Positions 1 to 13,557 of a stretch of DNA of 37,541 nt are shown here, piece by piece. The translations under genes and the position numbers were made by a program. The stretch's first letter is position 1. The number at the start of each line of letters is the position of its first letter. Under the pieces are notes generated by a model. It was not told the origin of the DNA, made no database searches, and was given only the letters and a program-made list of their open reading frames with translations. This DNA comes from an uncultured Geobacteraceae bacterium (GTDB lineage Bacteria > Desulfobacterota > Desulfuromonadia > Geobacterales > Pseudopelobacteraceae), in contig CAIMXI010000432.1 in assembly GCA_903845365.1 (NCBI GenBank), positions 1-37,541 on the forward strand, written 5' to 3'.

Positions 1-1223
1 ACTTGCGAAATCAGCGACAGCGCCAGAGGCGTAAGTTCCTTTGGTTCCGCCAGAAAACGGTTGGTGGCACGTACCGTTTCAAACAGAACTCCCAGCACCT
101 GGGCTGCATTAAAGTCATCGTCCATCGCTTCGACAAAACGTGAAACGAACTGGTTTACCTTTTCCTGGAGCTCCAACCCGACAGGAGTCAGGTTTTCCTG
201 CACGGCAATTTCAGCCGAAGGAGAGAGTCCATTCAGTATTTCGTCAAGCGCCGCAAGACAGCCGTATATCCGTTCCAGTCCCGATTGAGCATCATCCAGA
301 TTCTTGTCGGAAAAATCGATCGGTGACCGGTAGTGTGCCGAAAGAAGGAAAAAACGGAGCGTTTCCGGATCATACTTTTTCAACACCTCACGGATGGTAA
401 AAAAGTTACCCAGTGATTTACTCATCTTCTCCGCGTTGATGTTGATGAAGCCATTATGCAGCCAGTAACGGACAAACTGGCAACCGTTTGCAGCTTCCGA
501 CTGGGCGATTTCATTTTCATGGTGGGGAAATACCAGATCTTTGCCACCTCCATGAATATCAAAGGTTTTACCAAGAAATTCCATACTCATGGCTGAACAT
601 TCGATATGCCAGCCGGGGCGTCCATTGCCCCAGGGGGACGGCCACCACGGCTCTCCCGGTTTTGAAGCCTTCCAAAGGGCAAAATCCATCGGATGCCGTT
701 TTTTGTCTCCCACTTCAACCCTGGCCCCAGCCTGCATCTCTTCAAGGTTGCGCCCGGAAAGTTTCAGATAGTCGGGAAATGTCTCAACTGCATAATAGAC
801 GTCGCCATCTGAGGCGTATGCGTGCCCCTTGGTAATCAAAGTTTCGACAATGCTGATGATCCCTCCGATATGATCGGTGGCCTTTGGCTCAATTGTCGGC
901 CTGGCGAGGCCAAGACGACCCATATCGTCATCAAACGCCTTGATATAGCGGTCGGCGATTGTACGGTAATCGGTTCCTTCCTGGTTAGCACGATTGATAA
1001 TTTTGTCATCGATATCGGTATAGTTACGGACGTAGTTAACATCATAACCGGCATATTTCAGGTAGCGAAAAATGATGTCGAACGCCACGCCAGCGCGGGC
1101 ATGGCCAATATGACAATAATCATAAACGGTTACCCCGCAGACATACATCCCTACCTTGCCGGGAGTCAGCGGAACGAAACTCTCTTTTTCACCAGTCATG
1201 GTATTATAAACGCGTAATGCCAT
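1..1223 (-). CDS. cysS: Cysteinyl-tRNA synthetase (partial, C-terminus beyond the left edge)
   Basis: Class I aminoacyl-tRNA synthetase that charges tRNA-Cys in the cytoplasm. About 407 codons are present with no stop before the window edge. The family is usually about 460-490 residues, so only the tRNA-binding tail is missing. Visible motifs are the N-terminal [13 protein letters not shown] block, with a candidate zinc-ligand Cys29 and the HIGH signature at residues 38-41, then [16 protein letters not shown] and HHENE, which supply the other zinc-site residues, and KMSKS with its lysine near residue 266. The ATG at 1223 was chosen because GGAGAG lies 8 bases upstream and the N-terminal MALRVYNT is typical. 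It lies 41 bp downstream of gmd on the same strand, so it may be read partly from the polysaccharide genes, although the functions are unrelated. The identification is secure. Confidence 0.97.
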   Translation of the reverse strand, partial: MALRVYNTMTGEKESFVPLTPGKVGMYVCGVTVYDYCHIGHARAGVAFDIIFRYLKYAGYDVNYVRNYTDIDDKIINRANQEGTDYRTIADRYIKAFDDDMGRLGLARPTIEPKATDHIGGIISIVETLITKGHAYASDGDVYYAVETFPDYLKLSGRNLEEMQAGARVEVGDKKRHPMDFALWKASKPGEPWWPSPWGNGRPGWHIECSAMSMEFLGKTFDIHGGGKDLVFPHHENEIAQSEAANGCQFVRYWLHNGFININAEKMSKSLGNFFTIREVLKKYDPETLRFFLLSAHYRSPIDFSDKNLDDAQSGLERIYGCLAALDEILNGLSPSAEIAVQENLTPVGLELQEKVNQFVSRFVEAMDDDFNAAQVLGVLFETVRATNRFLAEPKELTPLALSLISQ

Positions 1224-1264
1224 CCGATAAACTCTCCAAGAGCAAAATGAGCGGTTTTATAAAA

Positions 1265-2389
1265 TCAGTGCTCCGTGCAGACCGCAACGCTGAAGCCGTG
1301 AGATTTCAGCAGTGCATGACGCTGAGCCTCTTCCAGGTCGTGCGCGACCATTTCAGCGCACATCTCCTGCACAGTTATCTCCGGAACCCAGCCGAGCTTT
1401 TCTTTTGCCTTTGAGGGGTCACCCAAAAGGGTTTCAACTTCTGTGGGACGGAAGTAGCGCGGGTCTATGCGAACGATCACGTCTCCTCTTTTTACCGCAG
1501 GGACTTTGTTGCCGACTACTTCGGCAACCGTGGCAATCTCGTCTACTCCATGACCTTCAAACTGTAGCGTCATGCCTAACTCTGCAGCCGCCCAGATAAT
1601 AAACTGGCGCACTGTATGTTGCACACCGGTAGCGATGACAAAATCCTCTGGGTGATCCTGCTGCAGCATCAGCCACTGCATCTTGACGTAATCCCTGGCA
1701 TGCCCCCAGTCGCGCAGGGAATCGATGTTCCCCATATAGAGGCACTGTTCCAGACCCTGGGAAATATTGGCAAGACCACGGGTTATCTTACGAGTTACGA
1801 AGGTTTCTCCCCGACGGGGCGATTCGTGGTTGAAAAGGATGCCGTTGCAGGCGTACATGCCGTACGCTTCACGATAGTTGACCGTAATCCAGTAGGCATA
1901 CATCTTGGCAACCGCGTAGGGAGAGCGCGGATAGAAGGGAGTTGTCTCTTTCTGGGGGGTTTCCTGAACAAGTCCGAACAGTTCGGATGTCGACGCCTGA
2001 TAGATGCGGGTTTTTTTTTCCAGACCCAGCAAGCGTATCGCCTCAAGGATACGGAGTGTGCCGGTAGCATCAACGTCACAGGTATATTCCGGAGATTCAA
2101 AGCTGACGGCGACATGAGACTGGGCGCCCAGGTTGTAAACTTCATCAGGCTGAACTTCCTGGATGATGCGGGTTAAATTTGACGAGTCGGTCAGGTCTCC
2201 GTAATGAAGCCTGAAGTGAGCGTCTTTTATATGGGGATCTTGATAGATGTGGTCAACCCGCTGGGTGTTCAACGATGAAGCGCGGCGCTTGATGCCGTGT
2301 ACTTCATATCCTTTTTCCAGAAGCAATTCCGCAAGGTATGAACCGTCTTGACCGGTGATGCCGGTGATAAGTGCTTTTTTTATTTGCAT
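1265..2389 (-). CDS. gmd: GDP-mannose 4,6-dehydratase
   Basis: Converts GDP-D-mannose to GDP-4-keto-6-deoxy-D-mannose, the precursor of GDP-fucose, GDP-rhamnose and related sugars for surface polysaccharide. The protein is a 374-residue extended short-chain dehydrogenase. The NADP-binding glycine motif GITGQDG is at residues 10-16. The STSE segment (Thr134, Glu136) and Tyr158-x3-Lys162 supply the catalytic residues, and the [15 protein letters not shown] block is typical of Gmd. An in-frame upstream start would add 12 residues, but the ATG at 2389 has AGGAG about 10 bases upstream and starts directly at the Rossmann strand. It lies 42 bp downstream of the wzz-like gene, consistent with a polysaccharide operon. 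No GDP-fucose synthase (fcl) or glycosyltransferase is visible, so the final sugar is unknown. Confidence 0.96.
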   Translation of the reverse strand: MQIKKALITGITGQDGSYLAELLLEKGYEVHGIKRRASSLNTQRVDHIYQDPHIKDAHFRLHYGDLTDSSNLTRIIQEVQPDEVYNLGAQSHVAVSFESPEYTCDVDATGTLRILEAIRLLGLEKKTRIYQASTSELFGLVQETPQKETTPFYPRSPYAVAKMYAYWITVNYREAYGMYACNGILFNHESPRRGETFVTRKITRGLANISQGLEQCLYMGNIDSLRDWGHARDYVKMQWLMLQQDHPEDFVIATGVQHTVRQFIIWAAAELGMTLQFEGHGVDEIATVAEVVGNKVPAVKRGDVIVRIDPRYFRPTEVETLLGDPSKAKEKLGWVPEITVQEMCAEMVAHDLEEAQRHALLKSHGFSVAVCTEH

Positions 2390-2431
2390 ATAAATGTTTC
2401 TCCTAACCCGGACGAGCCGGAACATGATATT

Positions 2432-3655
2432 TTAATAACGACTTCGCCTGAAATGCGGCAGGACGCTCCGCAATTCCTGCCAGCGCTTACGATCCTCATC
2501 ATTCATCTTAGAGGCATATTCACGAATAAAGGCCAAAAATATCATCAGAAAACCGCTGGTAACAGTCGCCAATATCACCATAATGCTCCTCTTCGGCTTG
2601 CTTTTCAACTCCGGCACCCTGGCCGTCTGAAACACCTGAAAAGGCACAACGTCTTTGGCTTCATTAAGTTTAGTCATTTCATACTGTTTGGTCAGCAGCT
2701 CCACCAGAGATTCCTGGATCTTGAACTCACGCATCAAGCGCATATATTCCTGACCCAGTTGCGGCATGGCTCCTACACCCGGCATGGAACCTTCTGAAGC
2801 GCTACCTTCCATCCGGGCTATCTGGCTGCGGAGATTGGCAATTGTGGCGCTGGCTCTTTTGACATCCTGACTCTCCTCGGTAAACTGCCGCTTCAATACC
2901 GCCAACTGCACCTCCTGAGCAACTAATTCAGCCCGCAGACGTGCAACGCCTTCCAAGGTCGCTTTTGCCTGATCAGTAACAGCCATCGCCTTATTTTTCG
3001 TTTGAAAAGATTTCAGCGTATTTTCAGCAGCAGCTAGATCAACCTTGGCTTTGACGAGACGCTCTTCCAGAAAGACCCGGTTCATACCGGCACCCGTCAT
3101 ACCCAACTTAATTGCCCGCTTACCCAGTTCCTCAACGTAGGCGTTGGCTATCTCTGCGGCCAGCTTTGGATCTTTATCGGACACCGCAATGGTGATAATC
3201 CCGTCTTTTTTTCCAGAGCTGATAACCGATTTGCCATCCAATGCGTTATAAACTGATGTTCGCAATTTGGCTTTATACAGCTCCATCAACTTAAAGCGGT
3301 CAATTAGGGAGTCTTTGACTGTTTCACTTTTCATTATAGCGATATACAAATCAGCTTTAGTTGCTCCACCCATACCACCAGCGAGTGAGGCCAGTCCTCC
3401 CATCTGGGCCAGCATCGTACTCATCATGCCGCCACCCTCATCATTCGACAGAATCATAGCCTTGGCAGTATAAATATTCGGCAGGAGCAATGAATATATA
3501 GCCGTAATGATCGCTACGACAATTGGAACACCAACAATCATTCTCCAGTTTCTGGCAAGAACAAGGAGAAGCTCAAGAAGATTTATTTCTTCTTCAGCCC
3601 CCGTTTCAAGGGACGATGCCTTTGGATCAGTGGTTTTCATTTCAGATTGAGACAT
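2432..3655 (-). CDS. Wzz/GumC-type polysaccharide chain-length determinant protein
   Basis: An inner-membrane polysaccharide co-polymerase that sets the chain length of O-antigen or capsular polymers. The 407-residue protein has the classic plan: a short acidic cytoplasmic N-terminus, a membrane helix at about 36-59, a large periplasmic region with long helices (about 190-330), and a second membrane helix at about 358-378 preceded by the Pro-Lys-Arg motif of this family. A short basic cytoplasmic tail follows. There is no Walker motif, so it lacks the tyrosine-kinase domain of the Wzc type. An unusual Gly/Met-rich stretch lies at about residues 73-100. The ATG at 3655 has GGAG about 7 bases upstream. 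It is first in an apparent operon with gmd. The family is secure; the specific polymer is not known. Confidence 0.88.
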   Translation of the reverse strand: MSQSEMKTTDPKASSLETGAEEEINLLELLLVLARNWRMIVGVPIVVAIITAIYSLLLPNIYTAKAMILSNDEGGGMMSTMLAQMGGLASLAGGMGGATKADLYIAIMKSETVKDSLIDRFKLMELYKAKLRTSVYNALDGKSVISSGKKDGIITIAVSDKDPKLAAEIANAYVEELGKRAIKLGMTGAGMNRVFLEERLVKAKVDLAAAENTLKSFQTKNKAMAVTDQAKATLEGVARLRAELVAQEVQLAVLKRQFTEESQDVKRASATIANLRSQIARMEGSASEGSMPGVGAMPQLGQEYMRLMREFKIQESLVELLTKQYEMTKLNEAKDVVPFQVFQTARVPELKSKPKRSIMVILATVTSGFLMIFLAFIREYASKMNDEDRKRWQELRSVLPHFRRSRY

Positions 3656-3871
3656 TATGATTCTCCATAAAATATTTTTCAGCTTATTCGGGCGACTACC
3701 AGTCTGGTTTTACATAACCAGTTCTGTTCAATAACATATTTTTTGCGTTGCTGTCTCCAAATTTGTTAACAAACAATGAATAGTAATGGGAGACCAGGTG
3801 AATTCAGGATGATATGTAATGCGAAGTATTGCAAAGAGCGTCAGAAAGCAGGTGGAGTGGTAAAATAATCC
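3656..3871. other. Intergenic region between divergent wzz-like and FlaG-like genes
   Basis: This is an AT-rich spacer that must carry the minus-strand promoter for the wzz-gmd block. I could not assign a convincing -35/-10 pair by eye. A 30-codon frame starting near 3775 lacks a ribosome-binding site, and I do not regard it as a gene. Confidence 0.4.
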
Positions 3872-3898
3872 TAAAGTTCGTTTCTCTAATGCCGATGG
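3872..3898 (+). promoter_or_regulatory. Sigma-28 (FliA) promoter
   Basis: TAAAGTTC (3872-3879), an 11-base spacer and GCCGATGG (3891-3898) match the flagellar sigma-28 consensus TAAAGTTT-N11-GCCGATAA at 7 of 8 and 6 of 8 positions with exact spacing. It lies about 43 bases before the ATG of a gene whose product resembles FlaG, which independently supports the call. Confidence 0.8.
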
Positions 3899-3940
3899 AG
3901 TTTCTAGTGAGAGTTATTTAGAATATAGAAGGAGTAGGTA

Positions 3941-4261
3941 ATGAGCGTGAATTTGATAACAGATACGTTCAAGCAGTCCATTTTTAAGGTGCCCGCCCAG
4001 TTCAAGCAGCCTGTAAAGGAAACCGGTGTGCCAGTTCAAGAGGAACCACCAAAGACTGCCGATGCTCCGCTTGGCGTCGCTGAGAAGAGTCCTGTTCGGC
4101 GAATGAATCATATTTCAGACTCATATGATGCCAAAGGTAATGTTATTACAAAATATATGGATAGCAGCAACGAGGTAATCTATCAAACGCCTTCTGAGTC
4201 TGTACTTAGAGAACAGGAACTTATGAGTAAGGTTCAAAAGGCAACAAGCACTAAAGCATAA
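3941..4261 (+). CDS. Small FlaG-like flagellar protein
   Basis: A 106-residue soluble protein with no signal peptide or membrane segment. The first ~60 residues are low-complexity and rich in Pro, Lys and Glu. The C-terminal part, about residues 65-100, reads SYDAKGNVITKY, then NEVIYQTPSE, then a helix (VLREQELMSKV). This has the layout of the FlaG family: a beta hairpin with a V-I-x-Q-x-P-x-E turn followed by a helix. FlaG proteins are small flagellar accessory proteins linked to filament length or assembly. AGAAGGAGTAGGT lies just before the ATG, and a sigma-28 promoter sits upstream. A strong hairpin terminator follows, so the gene is a single-gene transcript. No other flagellar gene is in the window. 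The match to FlaG is by motif only, and the exact role is unproven. Confidence 0.7.
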   Translation: MSVNLITDTFKQSIFKVPAQFKQPVKETGVPVQEEPPKTADAPLGVAEKSPVRRMNHISDSYDAKGNVITKYMDSSNEVIYQTPSESVLREQELMSKVQKATSTKA

Positions 4262-4280
4262 TTTCGGTGCTGATAAATAA

Positions 4281-4320
4281 ACAAAAGGGATACTCGCTTA
4301 ACTGCAAGTATCCCTTTTGT
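4281..4320. terminator. Bidirectional intrinsic terminator (FlaG-like gene / gyrA)
   Basis: A perfect 14-bp inverted repeat (4281-4294 and 4307-4320) encloses a 12-base loop. The arms read ACAAAAGGGATACT and its exact complement, giving U-rich tracts on both strands. It lies between the convergent stop codons of the FlaG-like gene and gyrA, so it probably ends both transcripts. Confidence 0.88.
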
Positions 4321-4369
4321 TTGCCTTGTAGGTGCTGAATGAAGAATCCCTTTCGAAGTGAGAGTTTGA

Positions 4370-6937
4370 CTAAGCCAGCGCTTCCGGTTCCCCCGCATCT
4401 CCTTCCTCACCGTCAAATTCTTCTTCGTCTTTCTCAGCCAGACGGGCAACAGCAACCACCTTCTCATTTTCCTCGGTATTCATCAGGGTGACACCCTGAG
4501 TGTTGCGGCCGATGACGGAGAAACCGGAGACCGGCACCCGCAGGATTTTGCCCTGGTCGGTAATCACCATGAGGTCGTGATCATCTGCCACCTGCATAAC
4601 GTTAACGACGGAACCATTGCGCTCGGTTGTTTTAATTGTGATAATGCCTTTACCACCACGCGACTGATCGCGATATTCCTCCAGGTCGGTGCGTTTGCCG
4701 AAACCGTTTTCGCAGACGGTGAAGATAGTCGAACCTACAGCGGTGTTGTCAACGATCTCCATGCCGATCACCCGATCATCCTTGGCCAGATTCATGCCGC
4801 GCACCCCGCGGGTGGCTCGTCCCGTCGGACGAACATCCTCTTCGTTGAAGCGAATAGCCTTACCGTTTCTGGAAGCGAGGAAAATATCCTTGGTGCCATC
4901 CGTCAGAGCAACTGAAATCAACTTGTCGCCATCATCAAGATTGACGGAGATGATGCCACCAACGCGAACGTTGGAGTAATCAACGAGAGAGGTCTTTTTG
5001 ACGACACCACTCTGTGTGGCCATAAAGAGGAAGGTATTCTCGCTGAACTCTTTGACAGGCAGAATAGTGGTGATCTTTTCTCCGTCAGAGACGTTGACCA
5101 GATTGACAACCGCTTTCCCTTTCGTGGTACGATTTCCTTCCGGAATTTCGTAGACTTTAAGCCAGTACATCCGGCCGGCGTCAGTGAAACAGAGCAGGTA
5201 ATCTTTGGTTGAGGCGATGAAGAGCTGCTCGACGAAATCCTCCTCTTTGGTCTTCATGCCGGTCTTCCCTTTGCCACCGCGGCGCTGCGAGCGGTAGAGG
5301 TCAACGGCACTCCGCTTTATGTAGCCGGTATGCGAAATCGTCACTACCATCTCTTCATCTTCGATGGTGTCCTCTCGCGATATATCTGCGCTCTTGTCGG
5401 CGATCTCGGAGCGGCGCTTATCGCCGAAGCGTTCGCGAATTTCGGTCAATTCGCCGACTATGATCTTGAGAATTTCAGTATCTGACGAAAGAATTTCGCG
5501 CAGACGGGCGATCAGTTTCGTAATTTCATCATATTCAGCGATGATCTTGTCGCGTTCAAGCCCGGTCAGGCGCTGCAGACGCATCTCAAGAATGGCCTGA
5601 GCCTGAATATCGGAGAGCTGTACCGAATTTTCAAAGCCGACAGGACGAGGCAGATTGAGCCGCGTCAGAAATTGAGGATCGGCAAACTTCCCCTCCATCA
5701 GGCCGATTTTTGCTTCGGGTGGAGTTTTTGACTCACGGATCAACTCAATTACCGCATCTAGCCAGTCAAGTGCGATCTTGAGACCTTCGAGGATATGAGC
5801 CCGGGCCAGTGCCTTCTTCAGCTCAAAGTTGGTACGGCGGGTAACGACTTCGCAGCGATGCTCAACAAAACAGTCCATCATCTCGCGCAGCGTCAGCACA
5901 CGGGGACGGTTATGGACTATTGCAAGCATGATAATGCCGAAGGAGACCTGTAGCTGTGACTGCTTGTAAAGCTGATTGAGCAGGATCTCGGCATTTTCGT
6001 CCCGTTTGACCTCAATAACGATCCGCATCCCCTGACGGTCCGACTCATCGCGAATCTCGGTAATCCCTTCGACCTTCTTCTCCTTAACCAGCTCAGCAAT
6101 TTTTTCGATCAGTTTTGCTTTATTGACCTGATAAGGAAGCTCGGTGACGATAATCGCCTGGCGCTCTGAACGCTTTGATGCTTCAACATGAGCCTTGGCT
6201 CGGATCTGGATGATGCCGCGCCCGGTGCTGTAGGCATCCCTGATCCCCTGACGACCGTAGATGGTTGCACCGGTTGGGAAGTCCGGTCCAGGAATCATTT
6301 CCAACAGCTCCTCAAAGCCGATTTCCGGATTCTGGATCACCGCGATGATACCGCCGATTATCTCGCTGATGTTGTGGGGCGGTATGTTGGTGGCCATGCC
6401 TACCGCAATGCCGGTAGAACCGTTAATCAGCAAGTTCGGAAACTTGGCCGGCAGCACCGTAGGCTCCAGCATCTCCTCGTTGTAGTTCGGCACCATGTTG
6501 ACTGTTTCTTTGTCCAGATCGGCCAGCAGTTCATGGGAAAGCTGACGCAGGCGTATTTCAGTGTAACGCATCGCAGCCGGGCGGTCGCCGTCAACCGAAC
6601 CGAAGTTGCCCTGGCCATCCACAAGCATGTAGCGGAGGGAAAAGTCCTGAGCCATACGCACGATGGTGTCGTACGCGGCGGTATCACCGTGCGGGTGGTA
6701 TTTACCGATAACATCACCAACCACACGAGCCGATTTCTTGTATGGTTTGTTGTAGTCGTTGCTCATATCGTACATGGCGTACAGGCAGCGGCGGTGCACC
6801 GGTTTCAGACCGTCGCGCACGTCAGGCAGCGCACGACCGATTATAACCGACATGGCGTAATCCATGTAGGAGCGTTTCATCTCATCTTCAATATTTACCG
6901 ATATCTTGTTGATTGGGATTTCTGTTGGGGTCTGCAT
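4370..6937 (-). CDS. gyrA: DNA gyrase subunit A
   Basis: The breakage-reunion subunit of DNA gyrase, which introduces negative supercoils with GyrB. It is 855 residues long, normal for the family. The catalytic tyrosine is Tyr125 in AAMRYTEIR. The quinolone-determining region reads [11 protein letters not shown], with Thr86 and Asp90 at the positions of E. coli Ser83 and Asp87. Threonine is a common natural residue there and does not by itself indicate resistance. The GyrA-box QRRGGKG, needed for DNA wrapping, is present at the start of the C-terminal beta-pinwheel repeats. The protein ends in an acidic Glu/Asp tail. The start at 6937 has GAGGT five bases upstream. It lies 56 bp downstream of gyrB on the same strand. 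Confidence 0.98.
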   Translation of the reverse strand: MQTPTEIPINKISVNIEDEMKRSYMDYAMSVIIGRALPDVRDGLKPVHRRCLYAMYDMSNDYNKPYKKSARVVGDVIGKYHPHGDTAAYDTIVRMAQDFSLRYMLVDGQGNFGSVDGDRPAAMRYTEIRLRQLSHELLADLDKETVNMVPNYNEEMLEPTVLPAKFPNLLINGSTGIAVGMATNIPPHNISEIIGGIIAVIQNPEIGFEELLEMIPGPDFPTGATIYGRQGIRDAYSTGRGIIQIRAKAHVEASKRSERQAIIVTELPYQVNKAKLIEKIAELVKEKKVEGITEIRDESDRQGMRIVIEVKRDENAEILLNQLYKQSQLQVSFGIIMLAIVHNRPRVLTLREMMDCFVEHRCEVVTRRTNFELKKALARAHILEGLKIALDWLDAVIELIRESKTPPEAKIGLMEGKFADPQFLTRLNLPRPVGFENSVQLSDIQAQAILEMRLQRLTGLERDKIIAEYDEITKLIARLREILSSDTEILKIIVGELTEIRERFGDKRRSEIADKSADISREDTIEDEEMVVTISHTGYIKRSAVDLYRSQRRGGKGKTGMKTKEEDFVEQLFIASTKDYLLCFTDAGRMYWLKVYEIPEGNRTTKGKAVVNLVNVSDGEKITTILPVKEFSENTFLFMATQSGVVKKTSLVDYSNVRVGGIISVNLDDGDKLISVALTDGTKDIFLASRNGKAIRFNEEDVRPTGRATRGVRGMNLAKDDRVIGMEIVDNTAVGSTIFTVCENGFGKRTDLEEYRDQSRGGKGIITIKTTERNGSVVNVMQVADDHDLMVITDQGKILRVPVSGFSVIGRNTQGVTLMNTEENEKVVAVARLAEKDEEEFDGEEGDAGEPEALA

Positions 6938-6993
6938 TGGTACCTCGTATCTGCTGTTCTCACCTGACCGATTGAGAAGGTTATTGTAGTAAT

Positions 6994-10501
<3,508 letters not shown>

Positions 10502-10509
10502 CAGTAGTT

Positions 10510-11631
10510 TTACAGCCTCATCGGCATAATTACTGCGAGAAAGCTGTCACTGTTTTCGGGAACAATAATCGAGGGGGATAATTCGTCCTTGAATTTCATT
10601 TCGACACGCTCTGTTTCGGCTATAGCAAGGACATCGAGTAGGTAGCGGGCATTGAATCGTACAGAAATAGGATCTCCGCTATAGATTACGTCCAACTCTT
10701 CCATTGCGTCTCCCAACTCTGGATTACTGGAAGAAATTCTGACGTTTCCCGATGTAATTTCCAGCATGATGCCCTTGAATTTTTCACTTGAAAGTATCGC
10801 CATACGCCTTACTGAATGACTGAAATCTTCTTTATTTACTGTCACAATCTGCGTATTTGATGTCGGAATTACTCGATTATAATCGGGGAAATCGCCATCA
10901 ACAAGACGCATAACCATGTATGAGTCCCCCTTTTTTATAACTGCGCTGTTGTCCATAAAACCAAACAGCAGTGTACCCCCCTCTTCATCGGTGATCTTCT
11001 TCATTTCGAAAACACCTTTTTTGGGGAGAATAACTCCCTTTAAAAGTTCCGGTCCGGCAGTACCATTGAGATTTCCTGATGCAATTGAAAGGCGATGACC
11101 ATCTGTGGAAACCATTTTAAGTCCATTACTGCCATCATCACGAACCTCCACTTTGATAAAAATACCGTTGAGGTTATATTTTTGTTCATCTGTACAGATG
11201 GCATACGAGGTTCTGTCAATCATTCCGCGCAAAAGCGACGTTTCAATTTCAAAGAGATTTTCTTCTTTTACATCCGGAAAATATGGAAACTCATCGGATG
11301 AAAGACCAACAATGTTGAATTGAACCTTTCCGCACTTTATTTCTACCCAGTCGTTATCTCTCTTAGAAAACATAATAGGTTGATTAGGAAGTTCCTTGAC
11401 AATTTCGTATAATTTTTTTGCAGAAACAGTGATTTTTCCAGGAGATATAATTTCAGCGGAATAACTGCTTTTCATTCCAACTTCGAGGTCTGTTGCAGTG
11501 ACAACAAGAGACGTTTCAGTAGCTTCAAGAAGAACATTTGATAAGATTGGCATTGAAGTTCTTTTTTCAACTATGCCTTGTATCTTTTGCAGCGATTTAA
11601 GGAATTGTTCTTTGTCAATTTTGAATTCCAT
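10510..11631 (-). CDS. dnaN: DNA polymerase III sliding clamp (beta subunit)
   Basis: The ring-shaped processivity factor that tethers DNA polymerase III to DNA. It is 373 residues, the usual length, with three topologically equivalent clamp domains. It starts MEFKIDKEQFLKSLQKIQGIV and ends in the typical VIMPMRL tail. The ATG at 11631 is preceded by an unusual GGGGGGT Shine-Dalgarno run five bases upstream. It lies between dnaA and recF on the same strand, the conserved origin gene order. Confidence 0.97.
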   Translation of the reverse strand: MEFKIDKEQFLKSLQKIQGIVEKRTSMPILSNVLLEATETSLVVTATDLEVGMKSSYSAEIISPGKITVSAKKLYEIVKELPNQPIMFSKRDNDWVEIKCGKVQFNIVGLSSDEFPYFPDVKEENLFEIETSLLRGMIDRTSYAICTDEQKYNLNGIFIKVEVRDDGSNGLKMVSTDGHRLSIASGNLNGTAGPELLKGVILPKKGVFEMKKITDEEGGTLLFGFMDNSAVIKKGDSYMVMRLVDGDFPDYNRVIPTSNTQIVTVNKEDFSHSVRRMAILSSEKFKGIMLEITSGNVRISSSNPELGDAMEELDVIYSGDPISVRFNARYLLDVLAIAETERVEMKFKDELSPSIIVPENSDSFLAVIMPMRL

Positions 11632-11853
11632 TATGTACCCCCCATAGTATTACCAGATATTATGTTTATATAAAGATTTAAAACCTAGTAGTAGATTGTT
11701 GGTTCTGTGGAAACATAGTAAAACCTTGTAACAAACCTAAATTACAATGAATAATATGAATTCATGCCTGTGTATATCATGGAAAAAACTAACGACTTTT
11801 GCACACGGTAAAAAACTATCAACAGTTATTCACACTGAATAAACAGGTTTTGC
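11632..11853. promoter_or_regulatory. dnaA-dnaN spacer with DnaA-box-like sites
   Basis: An AT-rich 222-bp spacer. TTATTCACA at 11826-11834 fits the TTATNCACA DnaA-box pattern, and TGTGGAAAC at 11706-11714 is a 7 of 9 match on the other strand. In several bacteria oriC is split around dnaA, so this spacer may carry accessory DnaA sites or the dnaN promoter. I found no terminator after dnaA. Confidence 0.45.
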
Positions 11854-13203
11854 TTACTTGAGAAGGATACGTCGTATTTCTTCAATAATTTTAGACAGTT
11901 TTGGCTCATCAGTGACAGATTTTCCAATTTTTTTGTACGAGTGAATAACAGTTGAGTGATCTTTACCACCGAACTTATGTCCAATATCAGGATAGGATGA
12001 TTTCGTCATTTCTCTGCAAAACCAGATTGCTATCTGCCTTGCATGTACAATATTTTTTACCCGTTTATCAGACTTCAGATCAATTAATTTCAAATCAAAA
12101 TAGTCGGCAACCGTTTTTTGAATCTGTTCCACTGTTATTTCTTTGTGCTTGTCACCCAAAATATCCTTAAGATTTTCCTTAGCCATTTCAAGCGTAACCG
12201 GAATGCTCTGCAGACTGCTGAAGGCGGCAAGCCGTATAAGCATTCCTTCAAGTTCACGGATGTTTCTGGTATCACTGGAAGCAAGAAAATAATAGACGTC
12301 TTCTGGAAAATAAACCCGTGTTATTTCGGACTTTTTTTTCAGTATTGCAATTTTTGTTTCAACATCAGGCGGCTGAATATCAGCAATAAGTCCCCATTCG
12401 AAGCGTGATCTTAATCGCTCTTCCAAATCTGAAATTTCCCGAGGAAATTTATCAGACGTTATAACTATTTGCTTGCGAGCGTCGTGCAATGCGTTAAATG
12501 TGTGAAAAAACTCTTCCTGTGTTCCGATTTTACCGGAGATAAACTGGATATCGTCAACCAATAGTACATCAACGGTTCTAAAACGATTTCTAAAAATATC
12601 CATTTTTTTATTACGAATATGATTTACCATTTCATACATGAACTTTTCGGCAGAACAGTAGCATACATTCAGTTCAGGTGAATTTTCACGAATAGTGTGG
12701 CCAATAGAGTTCAATAAATGACTTTTCCCCAGTCCGACACCGCCATAAATGAAAAGAGGATTGTAGGTATCAGCCGGATTATTTGCAACGGCCATTGCTG
12801 CAGCGTGAGCAAACTGATTTCCGGTGCCGCTCACAAAAAGATCAAACGTATACTTTTGATTAAGTGGTGTAAATACTTGTTCAAGGTGGGTGCTTTTTAA
12901 GGTGGCTGGGTCGAGGTCGTTTTTTATAACAAAATCTTCCGAAATGTATGGTTGGTGTTCCTCATCACTCCGGATGACAAAATTAAGTGAAACAGCACGT
13001 CCTGAAGTAGCTGTGAGTGCTCCGGTCAATACCTTGAGATAATGATCCTCCAGCCACTCTTTAGTAAAAGAGTTAGGAACCGTCAAAAAAACGGCGGAAC
13101 CCTCATTGTGGCTGTAGTAAACCGGTTTTATCCAGTTGCTGAAATCAGCTTCCGACATGACTTTTTCTATATTTTCTGTTGCCTGTTGCCACGCATCTAA
13201 CAT
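11854..13203 (-). CDS. dnaA: Chromosomal replication initiator protein DnaA
   Basis: The AAA+ initiator that binds DnaA boxes, melts oriC and loads DnaB. It is 449 residues with all four domains. Domain I begins LDAWQQATENIEKVMSEADFS. Domain II is a short linker (about 85-112). Domain III has Walker A GGVGLGKS at 154-161 and Walker B VLLVDDIQFI. Domain IV ends with the box-binding signature DHSTVIHSYKKIG. The ATG at 13203 gives the canonical N-terminus but has no clear Shine-Dalgarno sequence, so translation may be weak. It reads away from the candidate oriC at 13204-13557 and is followed by dnaN. Confidence 0.98.
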   Translation of the reverse strand: MLDAWQQATENIEKVMSEADFSNWIKPVYYSHNEGSAVFLTVPNSFTKEWLEDHYLKVLTGALTATSGRAVSLNFVIRSDEEHQPYISEDFVIKNDLDPATLKSTHLEQVFTPLNQKYTFDLFVSGTGNQFAHAAAMAVANNPADTYNPLFIYGGVGLGKSHLLNSIGHTIRENSPELNVCYCSAEKFMYEMVNHIRNKKMDIFRNRFRTVDVLLVDDIQFISGKIGTQEEFFHTFNALHDARKQIVITSDKFPREISDLEERLRSRFEWGLIADIQPPDVETKIAILKKKSEITRVYFPEDVYYFLASSDTRNIRELEGMLIRLAAFSSLQSIPVTLEMAKENLKDILGDKHKEITVEQIQKTVADYFDLKLIDLKSDKRVKNIVHARQIAIWFCREMTKSSYPDIGHKFGGKDHSTVIHSYKKIGKSVTDEPKLSKIIEEIRRILLK

Positions 13204-13557
13204 CGGTAATAATCACAATTCATATTATATATTGGTTATCAACATTGAATGCCGATATGTAACTGCTAAAAGAGTAAGCATATTATTGCAGCAGTGTTCT
13301 GCTTGTTGAGAGAGTTTTCAACAATATTGTCAACAGTTGTTGATAACTATTTAAATGAACAAAAACATCATGTTAAAGTATATTTTAGATAGTGTCAGGC
13401 TCATTGAAGGAGCAGGAGGATAGCAGAGCCAACCCTCTTTTTCAAGGCAAATCAATGGGGAGAGTGGTATGTATGGATAATATATAACTTGACATGCGTG
13501 GGGACCTATGCTTAATAAGCCGTTTCCTGAAAAATAATTTTGTAGAGGTAAATTAAT
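13204..13557. other. Candidate replication origin (oriC) between dnaA and rpmH
   Basis: A 354-bp AT-rich region between divergent dnaA and rpmH, a usual place for bacterial oriC. DnaA-box-like sites are TTATCAACA at 13236-13244, its exact reverse complement TGTTGATAA at 13338-13346, and the weaker TTTTCAACA (13315-13323) and TTGTCAACA (13327-13335). No exact TTATCCACA box was seen. AT-rich tracts that could serve for unwinding flank the cluster. The rest holds the rpmH leader. The strict box count is modest, so this is supported mostly by gene order. Confidence 0.6.
13489..13518 (+). promoter_or_regulatory. Probable rpmH promoter
   Basis: A perfect -35 hexamer TTGACA at 13489-13494 lies upstream of rpmH. 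The -10 is ambiguous: TAATAA at 13513-13518 with an 18-base spacer is the best positioned but is a weak match. The ATG is about 40 bases further on, preceded by AGAGGT. Confidence 0.45.

Noticed and set aside
3775-3870. A 30-codon frame in the wzz-FlaG spacer
   Set aside because: It has no ribosome-binding site and no similarity that I recognise, and it ends just before the sigma-28 promoter.
6610-6730. Thr86 of GyrA considered as a quinolone-resistance change
   Set aside because: Thr is a frequent wild-type residue at this position in other bacteria, and Asp90 is unchanged.
6188-6967. Open frames of up to 259 codons antisense to gyrA, with similar ones opposite gyrB and gmd
   Set aside because: They lie entirely within strongly conserved genes on the other strand and their translations show no domain.
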